A stretch of DNA of 38,589 bases from an uncultured Sterolibacterium sp. (GTDB lineage Bacteria > Pseudomonadota > Gammaproteobacteria > Burkholderiales > Rhodocyclaceae). The notes under the pieces are model-generated. The model had not been told where the DNA came from and ran no database searches. It worked only from the letters and a program-made list of their open reading frames with translations. Made by a program: the position numbers and the translations under genes. The DNA lies in assembly GCA_903904605.1 (NCBI GenBank), contig CAIVDC010000128.1, positions 1 to 38,589 on the forward strand. Direction: 5' to 3'. This document shows, one piece after another, positions 9,370-17,735 of the stretch (the stretch's first letter is position 1; each line of letters opens with the position of its first letter).

Positions 9370-9894
9370 TCACCGGACCATGTCTCCCAGGACCTTTTCC
9401 AGGTCGCTTTCCTGCCACGCACCCAGCCTGGTCTTCTGCAGACTGCCGTCGCGGCCGAGGATGACGGTATAGGGCAGCCCCCCGGCGTTGTTGCCGAGCT
9501 GGCCGATGATTTCCATCAGCCCGGGACTGCCGACCAGGAGCGGATAGCTGACTGGCGTTTGAACTGAAAATTTCTGTATTTTGTCAGCAGAATCGATGCC
9601 GATACCTACAAATTGAACGCCATGTCCTGCGAATTTGCTTTGCAGCCGGGAGAACCCGGGCATTTCCTCGCGGCAGGGCGGGCACCAGGTTGCCCAGAAA
9701 TTGACCACGAGCAGCTTGCCCTGCCACTGCTGCAGGGATTGCGCGCTGCCTTTCGGATCGGGCAGGGTCAGGGCGAGCAACTGCCTTGCGGCGGTGGCGC
9801 CGGACGAATTCTGGCCCTGGTTGACGAGGTAGCCGGCAGCGGCTGCCGTCAGGGCCACGACGGCGATCAGGATAATGTTGGCGAGGCGGTTCAT
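9370..9894 (-). CDS. TlpA-type thioredoxin-like protein, membrane-anchored
   Basis: The product has 174 residues: an N-terminal membrane anchor (LANIILIAVVALTAAAAGYLV) followed by a periplasmic AhpC/TSA-TlpA thioredoxin fold with the active site WCPPC near residue 71. Such proteins reduce disulfides in the periplasm, for example in cytochrome c or oxidase maturation. The specific partner is unknown here. Its ATG overlaps the stop of the preceding gene (ATGA at 9891-9894), so the two are translationally coupled. Confidence 0.9.
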   Translation of the reverse strand: MNRLANIILIAVVALTAAAAGYLVNQGQNSSGATAARQLLALTLPDPKGSAQSLQQWQGKLLVVNFWATWCPPCREEMPGFSRLQSKFAGHGVQFVGIGIDSADKIQKFSVQTPVSYPLLVGSPGLMEIIGQLGNNAGGLPYTVILGRDGSLQKTRLGAWQESDLEKVLGDMVR

Positions 9895-10499
9895 GACATC
9901 TCCAGCATGGCGGCGACGGCGTCGGCCCGGGCCCTGGCCGCGACCTGGCCGGTGCGGGGGTTGCGTCTGCGGGTGCGCTCCAGGGTGTGCGGGTAGATCG
10001 ACAGCAGCAGCATCACTTCTCCGTCGTCCAGGCGCAGCCGGGCTTCGGGGGAATCGGGGCCGGTCCTATGGATGTCGGCATGTTCAAAGTTGAGCCCTCT
10101 GTTCAGGAGAAAGATTTCGACGTCTTTGGCGCTGTCGGCGTATAGATCGAGTTCCGCCTCGGCATAGCGGCCGGCCGTGCCATCCAGGGCCGGACCGGTC
10201 AGATAGGGGTGGAACTCCTCGAGCAGACGCATCAGCGAGAGGGCACTTCGGCGCAGAACGGCAAGCCGCTCGCGCAATTCTTCCTCCTGGAAGAGTGCCT
10301 GATAAGCGCGCAAGGCCTCTTCGATTTCCTGGTTGGTCGGCAGCGCTTCGCTGTCGGGCGCGCCGAGGTTCCTGGCGGCCTTGCGCTTGGCCAAGCCGTA
10401 GTCGCCGATGCCATCCTCGGCCATCAGGCGGGCGGCCAGGCTGGCGATGTCACGGCGCATGGCGTCGACTTGCGGCGAATGCTTTGAGCGGCGAGGCAT
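9891..10499 (-). CDS. Conserved protein of unknown function, possible degenerate nucleotidyltransferase fold
   Basis: The product has 202 residues from ATG 10497-10499; the open frame upstream overlaps the start of mpl and is a shadow. The first half is helical and charged. The second half has the block HPYLTGPALDGTAGRYAEAE followed by LDLYADSAKDVEIFLLNRGL. That pattern is reminiscent of a nucleotidyltransferase core (GS-x-hyd-x-GTA, then alternating acidic residues), but the GS pair and a clean DxD are missing, so activity is doubtful. The similarity is my own reading and weak. The gene is divergent from mpl (58 bases apart) and coupled to the TlpA-like gene. I do not assign a function. Confidence 0.75.
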   Translation of the reverse strand: MPRRSKHSPQVDAMRRDIASLAARLMAEDGIGDYGLAKRKAARNLGAPDSEALPTNQEIEEALRAYQALFQEEELRERLAVLRRSALSLMRLLEEFHPYLTGPALDGTAGRYAEAELDLYADSAKDVEIFLLNRGLNFEHADIHRTGPDSPEARLRLDDGEVMLLLSIYPHTLERTRRRNPRTGQVAARARADAVAAMLEMS

Positions 10500-10557
10500 G
10501 GCGGCGCTATCGGTTACAATCCCGGACCATTCTACACGCCATTCAGGACGATCCGCC

Positions 10558-11904
10558 ATGCACATCCATATCCTCGGCGTCTGTGGCACCTTCATGGGCG
10601 GTGTCGCGCTCCTGGCGCGCGCGGCGGGCCATCGGGTCTCCGGTTGCGACGCCAACGTCTATCCGCCCATGAGCCTTCAGCTGGAAGATCAGGGGATAGC
10701 GCTGACCGAGGGCTACTCGGACGCACAAGTCGAGTTGAATCCCGATCTGTTCGTGGTCGGCAACGCCATCTCGCGGGGCAACCCGCTGCTCGAGACCATT
10801 CTCGCCCGTAATTTGCCCTATGTTTCGGGTCCGCAGTGGCTGGCCGAGCACATCCTTGCCGGTCGCTGGGTGCTGGGCGTGGCGGGCACCCACGGCAAGA
10901 CCACGACCACTGCGATGCTGACCTGGATCCTGGAGGAGGCGGGCCTCAAGCCCAGTTTCCTGGTCGGCGGAGTACCCCAGGACTTCGGCGTCTCGGCGCG
11001 CCTGACCGACTCGCCTTTCTTTGTCGTCGAGGCGGACGAATACGATACCGCCTTTTGCGACAAGCGCTCCAAATTCCTGCATTATCGGCCGCGGACGACA
11101 GTCCTGAACAATCTTGAGTTCGATCATGCAGACATCTTCCCTGATCTTGCGGCTATCGAGACGCAATTCCACCATTTGATACGAACGCTGCCGGGCAACG
11201 GCCTGATTGTTGCCAATGGCGCCGAGGAATCTTTGCGGAGAGTCGTCGCCCGAGCTTGTTGGACGCCGGTGGAGTGGTTCAACTGCCCTGAAGGCTGGCA
11301 GGCCGGTCAGCCTTCGGCCGATGGCAGCTTTGCGGTGAGCCTGAAGGGAAAGGAGGTCGGCCGCACTCGTCTTGCGCTATCGGGCGCTCACAATCGGGCC
11401 AATGCCCTGGCGGCGCTGGCGGCGGCCCGCCACGCCGGGGTAGCGCCGCATCTGGCCTTGGGCGCCCTGGCCAGCTTCAAGGGGGTCAAGCGGCGGCTGG
11501 AACTGCGCGGTGAAGTGGGCGGGGTATCGGTCTTTGACGACTTTGCCCACCATCCGACGGCGATCGCGGCGACCATCGCCGGCCTGCGCGCGGAGGCCGG
11601 GGCCGGACGCATTCTTGCCGTGCTCGAACCGCGCTCGAATACCATGAAGCTGGGCACCATGAAAGCGCAGTTGCCGGCCAGCCTGTCCGGTGCCGACGCG
11701 GTTTTCTGCTACGCCGGCCAACTGGGCTGGGATGCTCAGGCAGCCCTGGCGCCCATGGGTGGCAAGGCCCGGGTGTTTGAGGACCTGGCGGCGCTGGTCG
11801 CGGCGGTCGTGGCGCAGGCGCGTCCGGAGGACCGGGTTCTGGTGATGAGCAACGGCGCCTTCGGGGGCGTGCACGAACGCTTGCTGGCGGCGCTGGCTAA
11901 ATAA
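10558..11904 (+). CDS. mpl: UDP-N-acetylmuramate:L-alanyl-gamma-D-glutamyl-meso-diaminopimelate ligase Mpl
   Basis: The product has 448 residues. Mpl re-attaches murein tripeptide, released by cell-wall turnover, to UDP-MurNAc, and belongs to the Mur ligase superfamily. The N-terminus MHIHILGVCGTFMGG, the ATP loop GTHGKTTTTAML, the EADEYDTAFCDKRSKF block and the late DDFAHHPTAI motif are typical of Mpl and separate it from MurC. The ATG at 10558 is preferred; about 50 upstream codons in the same frame have no similarity and overlap the divergent gene. A TACAAT (10515-10520) could be a -10, without a clear -35. Confidence 0.95.
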   Translation: MHIHILGVCGTFMGGVALLARAAGHRVSGCDANVYPPMSLQLEDQGIALTEGYSDAQVELNPDLFVVGNAISRGNPLLETILARNLPYVSGPQWLAEHILAGRWVLGVAGTHGKTTTTAMLTWILEEAGLKPSFLVGGVPQDFGVSARLTDSPFFVVEADEYDTAFCDKRSKFLHYRPRTTVLNNLEFDHADIFPDLAAIETQFHHLIRTLPGNGLIVANGAEESLRRVVARACWTPVEWFNCPEGWQAGQPSADGSFAVSLKGKEVGRTRLALSGAHNRANALAALAAARHAGVAPHLALGALASFKGVKRRLELRGEVGGVSVFDDFAHHPTAIAATIAGLRAEAGAGRILAVLEPRSNTMKLGTMKAQLPASLSGADAVFCYAGQLGWDAQAALAPMGGKARVFEDLAALVAAVVAQARPEDRVLVMSNGAFGGVHERLLAALAK

Positions 11905-12193
11905 TCGGCGTGGAAATAATATATAATGAAAATGGCAGATCCAGAATAGTTGAAGATCGAACTGTCCTGTGATAAATTCCCGCAGCCTGAAATTCCGGGG
12001 GCAGCGAAGCGAGTAGGACTGGTCATGGGGCAAGCGAAGGAGCTGCGTTGATTCAGAACCCTCGGAGCCTTGGCCGCTGGTCCCGGTGGCCGAGAGGCGC
12101 CTGCCCCGTTATCTCAAACAAATGCGAAATATCGCCGCAAGCCGCGACGAGGGGGTCGATTTGGAAACAAATATCAAAACGGGGTTGATCAAT
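11905..12193 (+). promoter_or_regulatory. 289-base leader region before coxB, possible promoter
   Basis: No gene was recognised here. An AT-rich patch close behind mpl contains a perfect TATAAT (11922-11927), but no good -35 lies 16-19 bases upstream. The rest is GC-rich with several short possible stems and would give a leader of roughly 260 bases before coxB. No known riboswitch core was recognised. Confidence 0.3.
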
Positions 12194-13339
12194 ATGATGA
12201 CCAAGCAAGCACGGTGGGCAGGCGTGCCTCGTCTGGCGGTCTTCTGGCTACTCGGACTTCTCTCCGGAGCGGCAGACGCGGCCTACAAACTGAACTTTCA
12301 ACAGCCAGCCACCGAACTGGCCCAGGAAGTATATGACCTGCACGTCTGGATGATGTGGGTTTGCGTGACCATCTTCGTCATCGTGTTCGGCGTGATGTTC
12401 TACTCGGTCATCAAGCATCGCAAGTCCTTGGGAGGGGCGCCCGCGACCTTCCACGAAAATACCAAGATCGAAATCCTGTGGACCGCGATCCCCTTTGTCA
12501 TCCTTCTGGTGATCGTCTGGCCGGTCACCAAGACGCTGCTGTCCATGCGCGATTCGACCAACTCCGACATCACGATCAAGGTGACCGGCTACCAGTGGAA
12601 GTGGGGCTACGATTACCTCAAGGGCGAGGGGGCGGGGATCAAGTTCATGAGCGTCCTGTCGACCCCTCAGGATCAGCTCGACGACAAGGCACCCAAGGAT
12701 CAGAACTACCTGCTCGAAGTCGATAACCATCTGGTCGTCCCGGTGGGGAAGAAGGTCCGCATCCTGACGACGTCCAACGATGTCATCCATGGCTGGTATG
12801 TTCCGTCGCTCGCGATCCAGCAGGACGCGATCCCCGGCTTCATCCGGGATACGTGGTTCCGCGCCGACCGCGAAGGCTCGTTTACCGGACAATGCGCGCA
12901 ATTGTGCGGCAAGGGCCATGGCTACATGCCCATCGTGGTGGACGTGGTGTCCGCGGACAAGTATGCCGCCTGGGTGGCCGAACAGAACAAGAAGATGGCG
13001 GCCGGTGCCGCGGACCAGGGCAAGGTCTGGGCGATGGCGGACCTGATGAAGCACGGCGAAGAGGTCTTCACCAAGAATTGCGCGGCCTGCCACCAGGCGA
13101 ACGGCAAGGGCATTCCTTCGGTATTCCCTGCGCTGGACGGTTCAAAGGTGGCGACCGGTCCCAAGATCGAACACATCAAGACGGTCCTGAACGGTCGTCC
13201 CGGAACAGCGATGGCGGCTTTCGGACAGCAGTTGTCGGATACCGACATAGCGGCGGTGATCACCTACGAGCGCAATTCCTGGAGCAACAAGACCGGGGAT
13301 GCCATCCAGCCGTCCGAGATCAAGGCTGAGCGTCACTGA
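12194..13339 (+). CDS. coxB: Cytochrome c oxidase subunit II with C-terminal cytochrome c domain
   Basis: The product has 381 residues. Subunit II accepts electrons from cytochrome c at the CuA centre. A signal/first helix is followed by the two-helix hairpin, the aromatic stretch YQWKWGYDYL, and the CuA ligands in CAQLCGKGHGYM (from about residue 234). A fused heme c domain follows with CAACH (near residue 297), making this a caa3-like subunit II. The start was set at ATG 12194 (MMTKQ), preceded by GGGG eight to ten bases upstream; the longer frame adds residues unlike a signal peptide. coxA follows after 46 bases with a good ribosome binding site. Confidence 0.95.
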   Translation: MMTKQARWAGVPRLAVFWLLGLLSGAADAAYKLNFQQPATELAQEVYDLHVWMMWVCVTIFVIVFGVMFYSVIKHRKSLGGAPATFHENTKIEILWTAIPFVILLVIVWPVTKTLLSMRDSTNSDITIKVTGYQWKWGYDYLKGEGAGIKFMSVLSTPQDQLDDKAPKDQNYLLEVDNHLVVPVGKKVRILTTSNDVIHGWYVPSLAIQQDAIPGFIRDTWFRADREGSFTGQCAQLCGKGHGYMPIVVDVVSADKYAAWVAEQNKKMAAGAADQGKVWAMADLMKHGEEVFTKNCAACHQANGKGIPSVFPALDGSKVATGPKIEHIKTVLNGRPGTAMAAFGQQLSDTDIAAVITYERNSWSNKTGDAIQPSEIKAERH

Positions 13340-13385
13340 CCGCGCCAGAGCGCGGTGCAAGCTTAATCGAATACAGGAGAGCACG

Positions 13386-14969
13386 ATGGAAACAACGGCA
13401 ATGGGGCATGCGCAGGCGCATGATCATGGACATGGACCGACCGGCCTGAGGCGCTGGCTGACGACGACCAACCACAAGGATATCGGCACGATGTACCTGT
13501 GGTTCAGCTTCGCCATGTTCATCGTCGGCGGCATCATGGCGCTCCTGATCCGGGCCGAGTTGTTCGAACCGGGACTGCAGTTCCTCGAGCCCGAGCGCTA
13601 CAACCAGATCGTCACACTGCACGGCCTGATCATGGTTTTCGGCGCCATCATGCCGGCCTTCGTCGGCTTTGCCAACTGGATGATTCCGCTGCAGATCGGT
13701 GCCTCGGACATGGCGTTCGGCCGTCTCAACAACTGGAGCTTCTGGCTGCTCATACCCGCCAGCGTGCTGCTGGTCACTTCCCTGTTCGTGCCCGGCGGCG
13801 CGGCCGGCGTCGGCTGGACGCTTTATCCCCCGCTTTCGATCCAGATGGGGATGGGCATGGATCTGGCCATCTTCTCGGTTCATATCCTGGGCATTTCGTC
13901 GATCCTCGGGTCGATCAATATCATCACCACCATCCTCAACCTGCGCGCGCCCGGGATGACGATGATGAAGATGCCCATGTTCGCCTGGACCTGGCTCATC
14001 ACCGCCTTCCTGATCATCGCCGTGATGCCGGTCTTCGCCGGCGCGGTGACCATGCTCCTGACCGACCGGCATTTCGGCACCTCCTTCTTCAGCGCCGCCG
14101 GCGGCGGCGATCCGGTGCTGTTCCAGCACGTTTTCTGGTTCTTCGGCCACCCCGAGGTCTATATCGTCATCCTGCCCGGATTCGGCATCATCTCCCAGGT
14201 GATTCCCGCCTTCTCGCGCAAGCCGCTGTTCGGTTACGCCTCGATGGTCTATGCGACGGGCTCGATCGCAGTTCTGTCCTTCTTCGTATGGGGCCACCAC
14301 ATGTTCACCTCGGGCATGCCGGTGACCGGACAGCTTTTCTACATGTACGCCACCATGCTGATCGCCGTCCCGACCGGAGTGAAGGTGTTCAACTGGATCG
14401 CGACCATGTGGCGCGGCGCACTGACCTTCGAGACCCCGATGCTGTTTGCCCTCGGCTTCATCTTCCTGTTCACCATGGGCGGCTTCTCGGGACTGGTGCT
14501 GGCGATGACCGCGGTCGATGTGCAGATGCACAACACCTACTATGTCGTGGCACATTTCCATTACACGATGGTCGCCGGCGCACTTTTTTCGGCCTTTGCA
14601 GCCGTCTATTACTGGCTGCCGAAATGGACCGGCCATATGTACAAGGAGACACTCGGCAAAGTGCATTTCTGGCTGACCATGATCTTTTTCAACATGACTT
14701 TCTTCGTTCAGCATTTCCTCGGCCTGGCCGGGATGCCGCGGCGCATTCCCGATTATGCACTGCAGTTCGCCGACTTCAACAGGATCTCCTCCATCGGCGC
14801 ATTCGGTTTGGGACTTTCCCAACTGTTGTTCCTCTACATCGTCATCAGCTGCATCAAGGGCGGGCCAAAGGCCGCGGCCAAGCCGTGGGACGGAGCCGAA
14901 GGCCTGGAGTGGGACGTGCCCTCGCCGGCCCCCTATCACACCTGGGAAATCCAGCCGCAGGTAAAATGA
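13386..14969 (+). CDS. coxA: Cytochrome c oxidase subunit I (A-type heme-copper oxidase)
   Basis: The product has 527 residues and about 12 membrane helices; it is the catalytic, proton-pumping subunit that reduces O2. Visible features are the low-spin heme histidine region (TLHGLIMVF), GHPEVY with the cross-linked His/Tyr and the gate Glu (A1 type), the HH pair of CuB in WGHHMFTSGM, the K-channel lysine in PTGVKVFNW, and AHFHYTM with the heme ligands. The N-terminus is His/Gly rich (HDHGHG). The start is ATG 13386 behind AGGAGA. The stop overlaps the start of the small assembly protein (ATGA). Confidence 0.98.
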   Translation: METTAMGHAQAHDHGHGPTGLRRWLTTTNHKDIGTMYLWFSFAMFIVGGIMALLIRAELFEPGLQFLEPERYNQIVTLHGLIMVFGAIMPAFVGFANWMIPLQIGASDMAFGRLNNWSFWLLIPASVLLVTSLFVPGGAAGVGWTLYPPLSIQMGMGMDLAIFSVHILGISSILGSINIITTILNLRAPGMTMMKMPMFAWTWLITAFLIIAVMPVFAGAVTMLLTDRHFGTSFFSAAGGGDPVLFQHVFWFFGHPEVYIVILPGFGIISQVIPAFSRKPLFGYASMVYATGSIAVLSFFVWGHHMFTSGMPVTGQLFYMYATMLIAVPTGVKVFNWIATMWRGALTFETPMLFALGFIFLFTMGGFSGLVLAMTAVDVQMHNTYYVVAHFHYTMVAGALFSAFAAVYYWLPKWTGHMYKETLGKVHFWLTMIFFNMTFFVQHFLGLAGMPRRIPDYALQFADFNRISSIGAFGLGLSQLLFLYIVISCIKGGPKAAAKPWDGAEGLEWDVPSPAPYHTWEIQPQVK

Positions 14970-15112
14970 ACAAACGGGAAATGACGACGATGCCGACGCA
15001 GTCGAAAGATTCGCAGGCCCGGCGCAATTTGCGTCTGGGGCTGGTCCTGGGAGCGGTGGCGCTGGCACTGTTCTTCGGCGCCATCCTGCGCTATTGGCTG
15101 CAGATACGATGA
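14966..15112 (+). CDS. Cytochrome oxidase small assembly protein
   Basis: A 48-residue protein with a charged, polar N-terminus and one membrane helix (LGLVLGAVALALFFGAIL) ending in RYWLQIR. Its ATG overlaps the coxA stop and its stop overlaps the ATG of ctaG, so it is coupled to both. Tiny single-helix proteins at exactly this place, between coxA and ctaG, are common in betaproteobacteria and are annotated as a cytochrome oxidase small assembly protein. The assignment rests on size, topology and position. Internal ATG codons at 14981 and 14990 are alternative starts. Confidence 0.8.
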   Translation: MNKREMTTMPTQSKDSQARRNLRLGLVLGAVALALFFGAILRYWLQIR

Positions 15113-15669
15113 ACACTGGCCTTCCTTCCAGAAACAGGAAGCTACTCATCAGGCTGGGCTTGTTTTCGGCGTTGATGTTCGGTTTCGGCTATGCCCTGGT
15201 GCCGCTCTACAAGGTGTTCTGCAGTGCGACCGGATTGAACGAGATCAATCTGACCGCCGCTCCGGTCAATACCCAGGTGGATGCGGGACGGCTGGTGGAT
15301 GTCGAGTTCGATTCGAATGTTCATGACATGCCATGGCAATTCCGTCCGCTCCAATCGCACATGAAGGTGCATCCCGGTGAGGTTTCGCAAGCCGAGTTCG
15401 AAGTGGTGAACACCCGGAACGCGCCGATGACCGGTCAGGCGATTCCCAGCTATGGCCCGCTGGAGGCCGCGGAGTATTTCAAGAAGATCAGCTGCTTCTG
15501 CTTCAGCAAACAGACGATGGCGGCCGGCGAGCGCAGGCGCATGCCGGTGGTGTTCGTGGTAGACCCTGCTTTGCCCAGGGACATCGGCACGATCACTCTG
15601 TCTTATACGTTTTTCGAAGTCGAGGGCAACCAGCGCGCAGAGGCGCAGCCTGTTCCGACGGGGTCATGA
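15109..15669 (+). CDS. ctaG: Cytochrome c oxidase assembly protein CtaG/Cox11 (CuB insertion)
   Basis: The product has 186 residues. Cox11/CtaG delivers copper to the CuB site of subunit I. One N-terminal membrane helix (GLFSALMFGFGYALVPLYKVFC) anchors a periplasmic Ig-like domain containing the copper-binding CFCF motif (SCFCFSKQTM). The start was taken at the ATG that overlaps the stop of the small assembly gene. Its own stop overlaps the start of the DUF2970 gene. Confidence 0.96.
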   Translation: MNTGLPSRNRKLLIRLGLFSALMFGFGYALVPLYKVFCSATGLNEINLTAAPVNTQVDAGRLVDVEFDSNVHDMPWQFRPLQSHMKVHPGEVSQAEFEVVNTRNAPMTGQAIPSYGPLEAAEYFKKISCFCFSKQTMAAGERRRMPVVFVVDPALPRDIGTITLSYTFFEVEGNQRAEAQPVPTGS

Positions 15670-15890
15670 AGGGCGAACCCGTAACCCGGCCGGCCGGTAT
15701 GTTAGGTGCGGCAAAGATGATCTTCTGGGCATTTTTCGGCGTTCGCCGCCGAAAACACGGTGAGTTCGATGCGGCGGAACTGACGCCGCTGCAAATTGTG
15801 GTTGCGGGCATTCTGGGTGGCGCAGTGTTCGTGCTGGTGCTGGTGGTCGTGGTCAGGGCCGTCGTCATGGGGCACGGAGCAACAACTTGA
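15666..15890 (+). CDS. DUF2970 family small membrane protein
   Basis: A 74-residue protein with one strong membrane helix (IVVAGILGGAVFVLVLVVVV). The sequence AKMIFWAFFGVRRRK near the N-terminus is typical of the DUF2970 family, found in oxidase loci of betaproteobacteria. Function unknown. It starts on the ATGA overlap with ctaG and ends 13 bases before coxC, so it belongs to the oxidase operon. Confidence 0.88.
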   Translation: MKGEPVTRPAGMLGAAKMIFWAFFGVRRRKHGEFDAAELTPLQIVVAGILGGAVFVLVLVVVVRAVVMGHGATT

Positions 15891-15903
15891 GAGGAGAAGG
15901 GAA

Positions 15904-16752
15904 ATGACGCAGCAAGATAGCTACTATTACGTGCCGAGCCCATCCTACTGGCCGTTGGTTGGGGCACTGGCGCTTCTGCTGCTGGCTTCCGGAGCCGTCT
16001 TGTGGGTCAATGGCTACAGTTCGGGTCCGCTCACCGTGTCTGCCGGCTTCGCCGTGCTGATCTTCATGATGGCGGGCTGGTTCCGCACGGTCATCCGGGA
16101 ATCCGAAGGCGGCTTGTACAACAAACGGGTGGATTCATCGTTCCGCTGGGCGATGAGCTGGTTCATCTTTTCCGAAGTCATGTTCTTCGCTGCATTCTTC
16201 GGCGCCTTGTTCTATGCCCGAGTACTCTCGATCCCCGATCTTGCCAGCGCCGATTCGCAACTGCTCTGGCCCCATTTCTCGGCGATCTGGCCCAATGCCG
16301 GGCCTGGCTTCAAGGGCAGTTTCAGCCCGATGGAGGCGATGGGCATTCCCGCCATCAACACCCTGTTGCTGCTGTCTTCCGGTGCGACCTTGACCTGGGC
16401 GCATTGGGGTTTGATGAAGAGCCGGCGCACCCAGCTCGTGCTCGGCTTGATCCTGACCATCGCCCTTGGCGTGCTTTTCATAACGCTGCAGGCGAGCGAG
16501 TACTCCCATGCCTACTCCGAGATGAACCTCAAGTTGACGACCGGAATTTACGGCACCACCTTCTTCATGCTGACGGGCTTTCACGGGCTGCATGTGACGA
16601 TAGGCGTGACCATGCTGACGGTCATGCTGTTCAGAGTGCTGGCCGGCCATTTCAAGCCTGATCATCATTTCGCTTTCGAAGCGGTGGCCTGGTACTGGCA
16701 CTTTGTCGATGTCGTCTGGCTGCTCTTGTTTGTGGTGGTGTACTGGCTATGA
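15904..16752 (+). CDS. coxC: Cytochrome c oxidase subunit III
   Basis: The product has 282 residues with about seven membrane helices. Subunit III stabilises the oxidase and has no metal site. Typical blocks are YYYVPSPSYWP at the N-terminus, FFMLTGFHGLHVTIG near the sixth helix and the terminal AWYWHFVDVVWL. The start is ATG 15904, behind a strong GAGGAGAAGG; the longer open frame is a shadow of the DUF2970 gene. It is the last structural oxidase gene of the plus-strand run before the antisense DUF2909 gene. Confidence 0.97.
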   Translation: MTQQDSYYYVPSPSYWPLVGALALLLLASGAVLWVNGYSSGPLTVSAGFAVLIFMMAGWFRTVIRESEGGLYNKRVDSSFRWAMSWFIFSEVMFFAAFFGALFYARVLSIPDLASADSQLLWPHFSAIWPNAGPGFKGSFSPMEAMGIPAINTLLLLSSGATLTWAHWGLMKSRRTQLVLGLILTIALGVLFITLQASEYSHAYSEMNLKLTTGIYGTTFFMLTGFHGLHVTIGVTMLTVMLFRVLAGHFKPDHHFAFEAVAWYWHFVDVVWLLLFVVVYWL

Positions 16753-16782
16753 ACCGCGGCTTGATCGGCTGACAAGGGGCCG

Positions 16783-16977
16783 CTACGGCCGCCTGCCGAT
16801 CAGGCCGAAGTAGTAGCCGGCGATCAACAGGACGAACAACAGAATCGACAGGCCGACCCGGAGAGTGAGCGCCCGGACGGTGCGCTGGGAGCCGGACTTG
16901 TCGGAGAGCAGGAAGTACAAGGCCGAACCCAGGCTGCCGAGTATGGCCAAGAGAAGCACGATGACGATGATCCTCAC
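16783..16977 (-). CDS. Twin transmembrane protein, DUF2909 family (antisense inside the oxidase locus)
   Basis: A 64-residue protein of two membrane helices (IIVIVLLLAILGSLGSALYF and LSILLFVLLIAGYYFGLI) joined by a short basic loop (DKSGSQRTVRALTLR). Length and layout match the DUF2909 family, which often occurs in cox loci. It is encoded on the opposite strand, between coxC and surf1, and its start is only 14 bases from the surf1 start. Function unknown. Confidence 0.82.
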   Translation of the reverse strand: MRIIVIVLLLAILGSLGSALYFLLSDKSGSQRTVRALTLRVGLSILLFVLLIAGYYFGLIGRRP

Positions 16978-16991
16978 GGAATCTCCCTCGT

Positions 16992-17735
16992 TTGATAAAG
17001 CGACAGTCTAGCGCATCCGGCGGACGCCCGAAGGGGGCCGGCTCGCGGGTCTGGCCGACCTTCGCCGCCATCGTCGTGGTCGTCGTCACCGTCGCGATGG
17101 GGCGCTGGCAGTTGGACCGGGCGCACCAGAGGGAAGCGCAGGCGCTGCGTTACGACAGCCTGGCGGCACTGGCTCCCGTCGCCGTCGGCGGCGAGCGGAT
17201 CGATGCAGGCCAGCTCGATTATCACCGCGTGTCGGCACGTGGCCGCTGGTTGACGGAGTACGTGATCTATCTCGACAACCAGGTCTATCAGGGTCAGCCG
17301 GGGTATGACGTGTATATGCCTTTGCGGCTCGACGGCAGCGATCTCTGCGTATTGGTCAATCGCGGCTGGATCGCCGCCGGGCGGGATCGGGCGCACCTGC
17401 CGGTGATCAAGACTCGGGAGGGCAGCGTCGAAGTACTCGGGACGGTCCAGTTGCCGGCGCGGTTCAAGGAACTCGGTCCCTCCTTCCGGGAGGGCGGGAT
17501 CTGGGAGAACGTGACCTTGGAGCGGTTCACGGCATGGTCGGGGCTGAAGCTGCAGCCGATCATCATCCGGCAGGCTGACGATCCGGGGGACGGGCTGATC
17601 AGGGACTGGCCGAGACCCGATTCCGGAGCCGACAGGAATCGAGGCTACGCTTTCCAGTGGTTCGCATTTGCCGTGCTGACCTGTCTTTTGTGGAGTTATC
17701 ATTTTTTTCGGAGGAAATCGCCGGATGTTGACTAA
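16992..17735 (+). CDS. SURF1 family cytochrome c oxidase assembly protein
   Basis: The product has 247 residues. SURF1 helps heme A insertion and oxidase assembly. Two membrane helices, one at each end (PTFAAIVVVVVTVAMGRWQ and WFAFAVLTCLLWSYHFF), flank a periplasmic domain; the GRWQLDRA motif after the first helix and the late NRGYAFQWFAFA block are family marks. No ATG is available at the N-terminus, so the TTG at 16992 is used. It is weakly supported (GGA about ten bases upstream). The end overlaps the next gene by 11 bases. Confidence 0.92.
   Translation: MIKRQSSASGGRPKGAGSRVWPTFAAIVVVVVTVAMGRWQLDRAHQREAQALRYDSLAALAPVAVGGERIDAGQLDYHRVSARGRWLTEYVIYLDNQVYQGQPGYDVYMPLRLDGSDLCVLVNRGWIAAGRDRAHLPVIKTREGSVEVLGTVQLPARFKELGPSFREGGIWENVTLERFTAWSGLKLQPIIIRQADDPGDGLIRDWPRPDSGADRNRGYAFQWFAFAVLTCLLWSYHFFRRKSPDVD

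Noticed and set aside
11905-12193. Riboswitch in the long coxB leader
   Set aside because: No known conserved core could be found; the short stems seen are expected by chance in GC-rich sequence.
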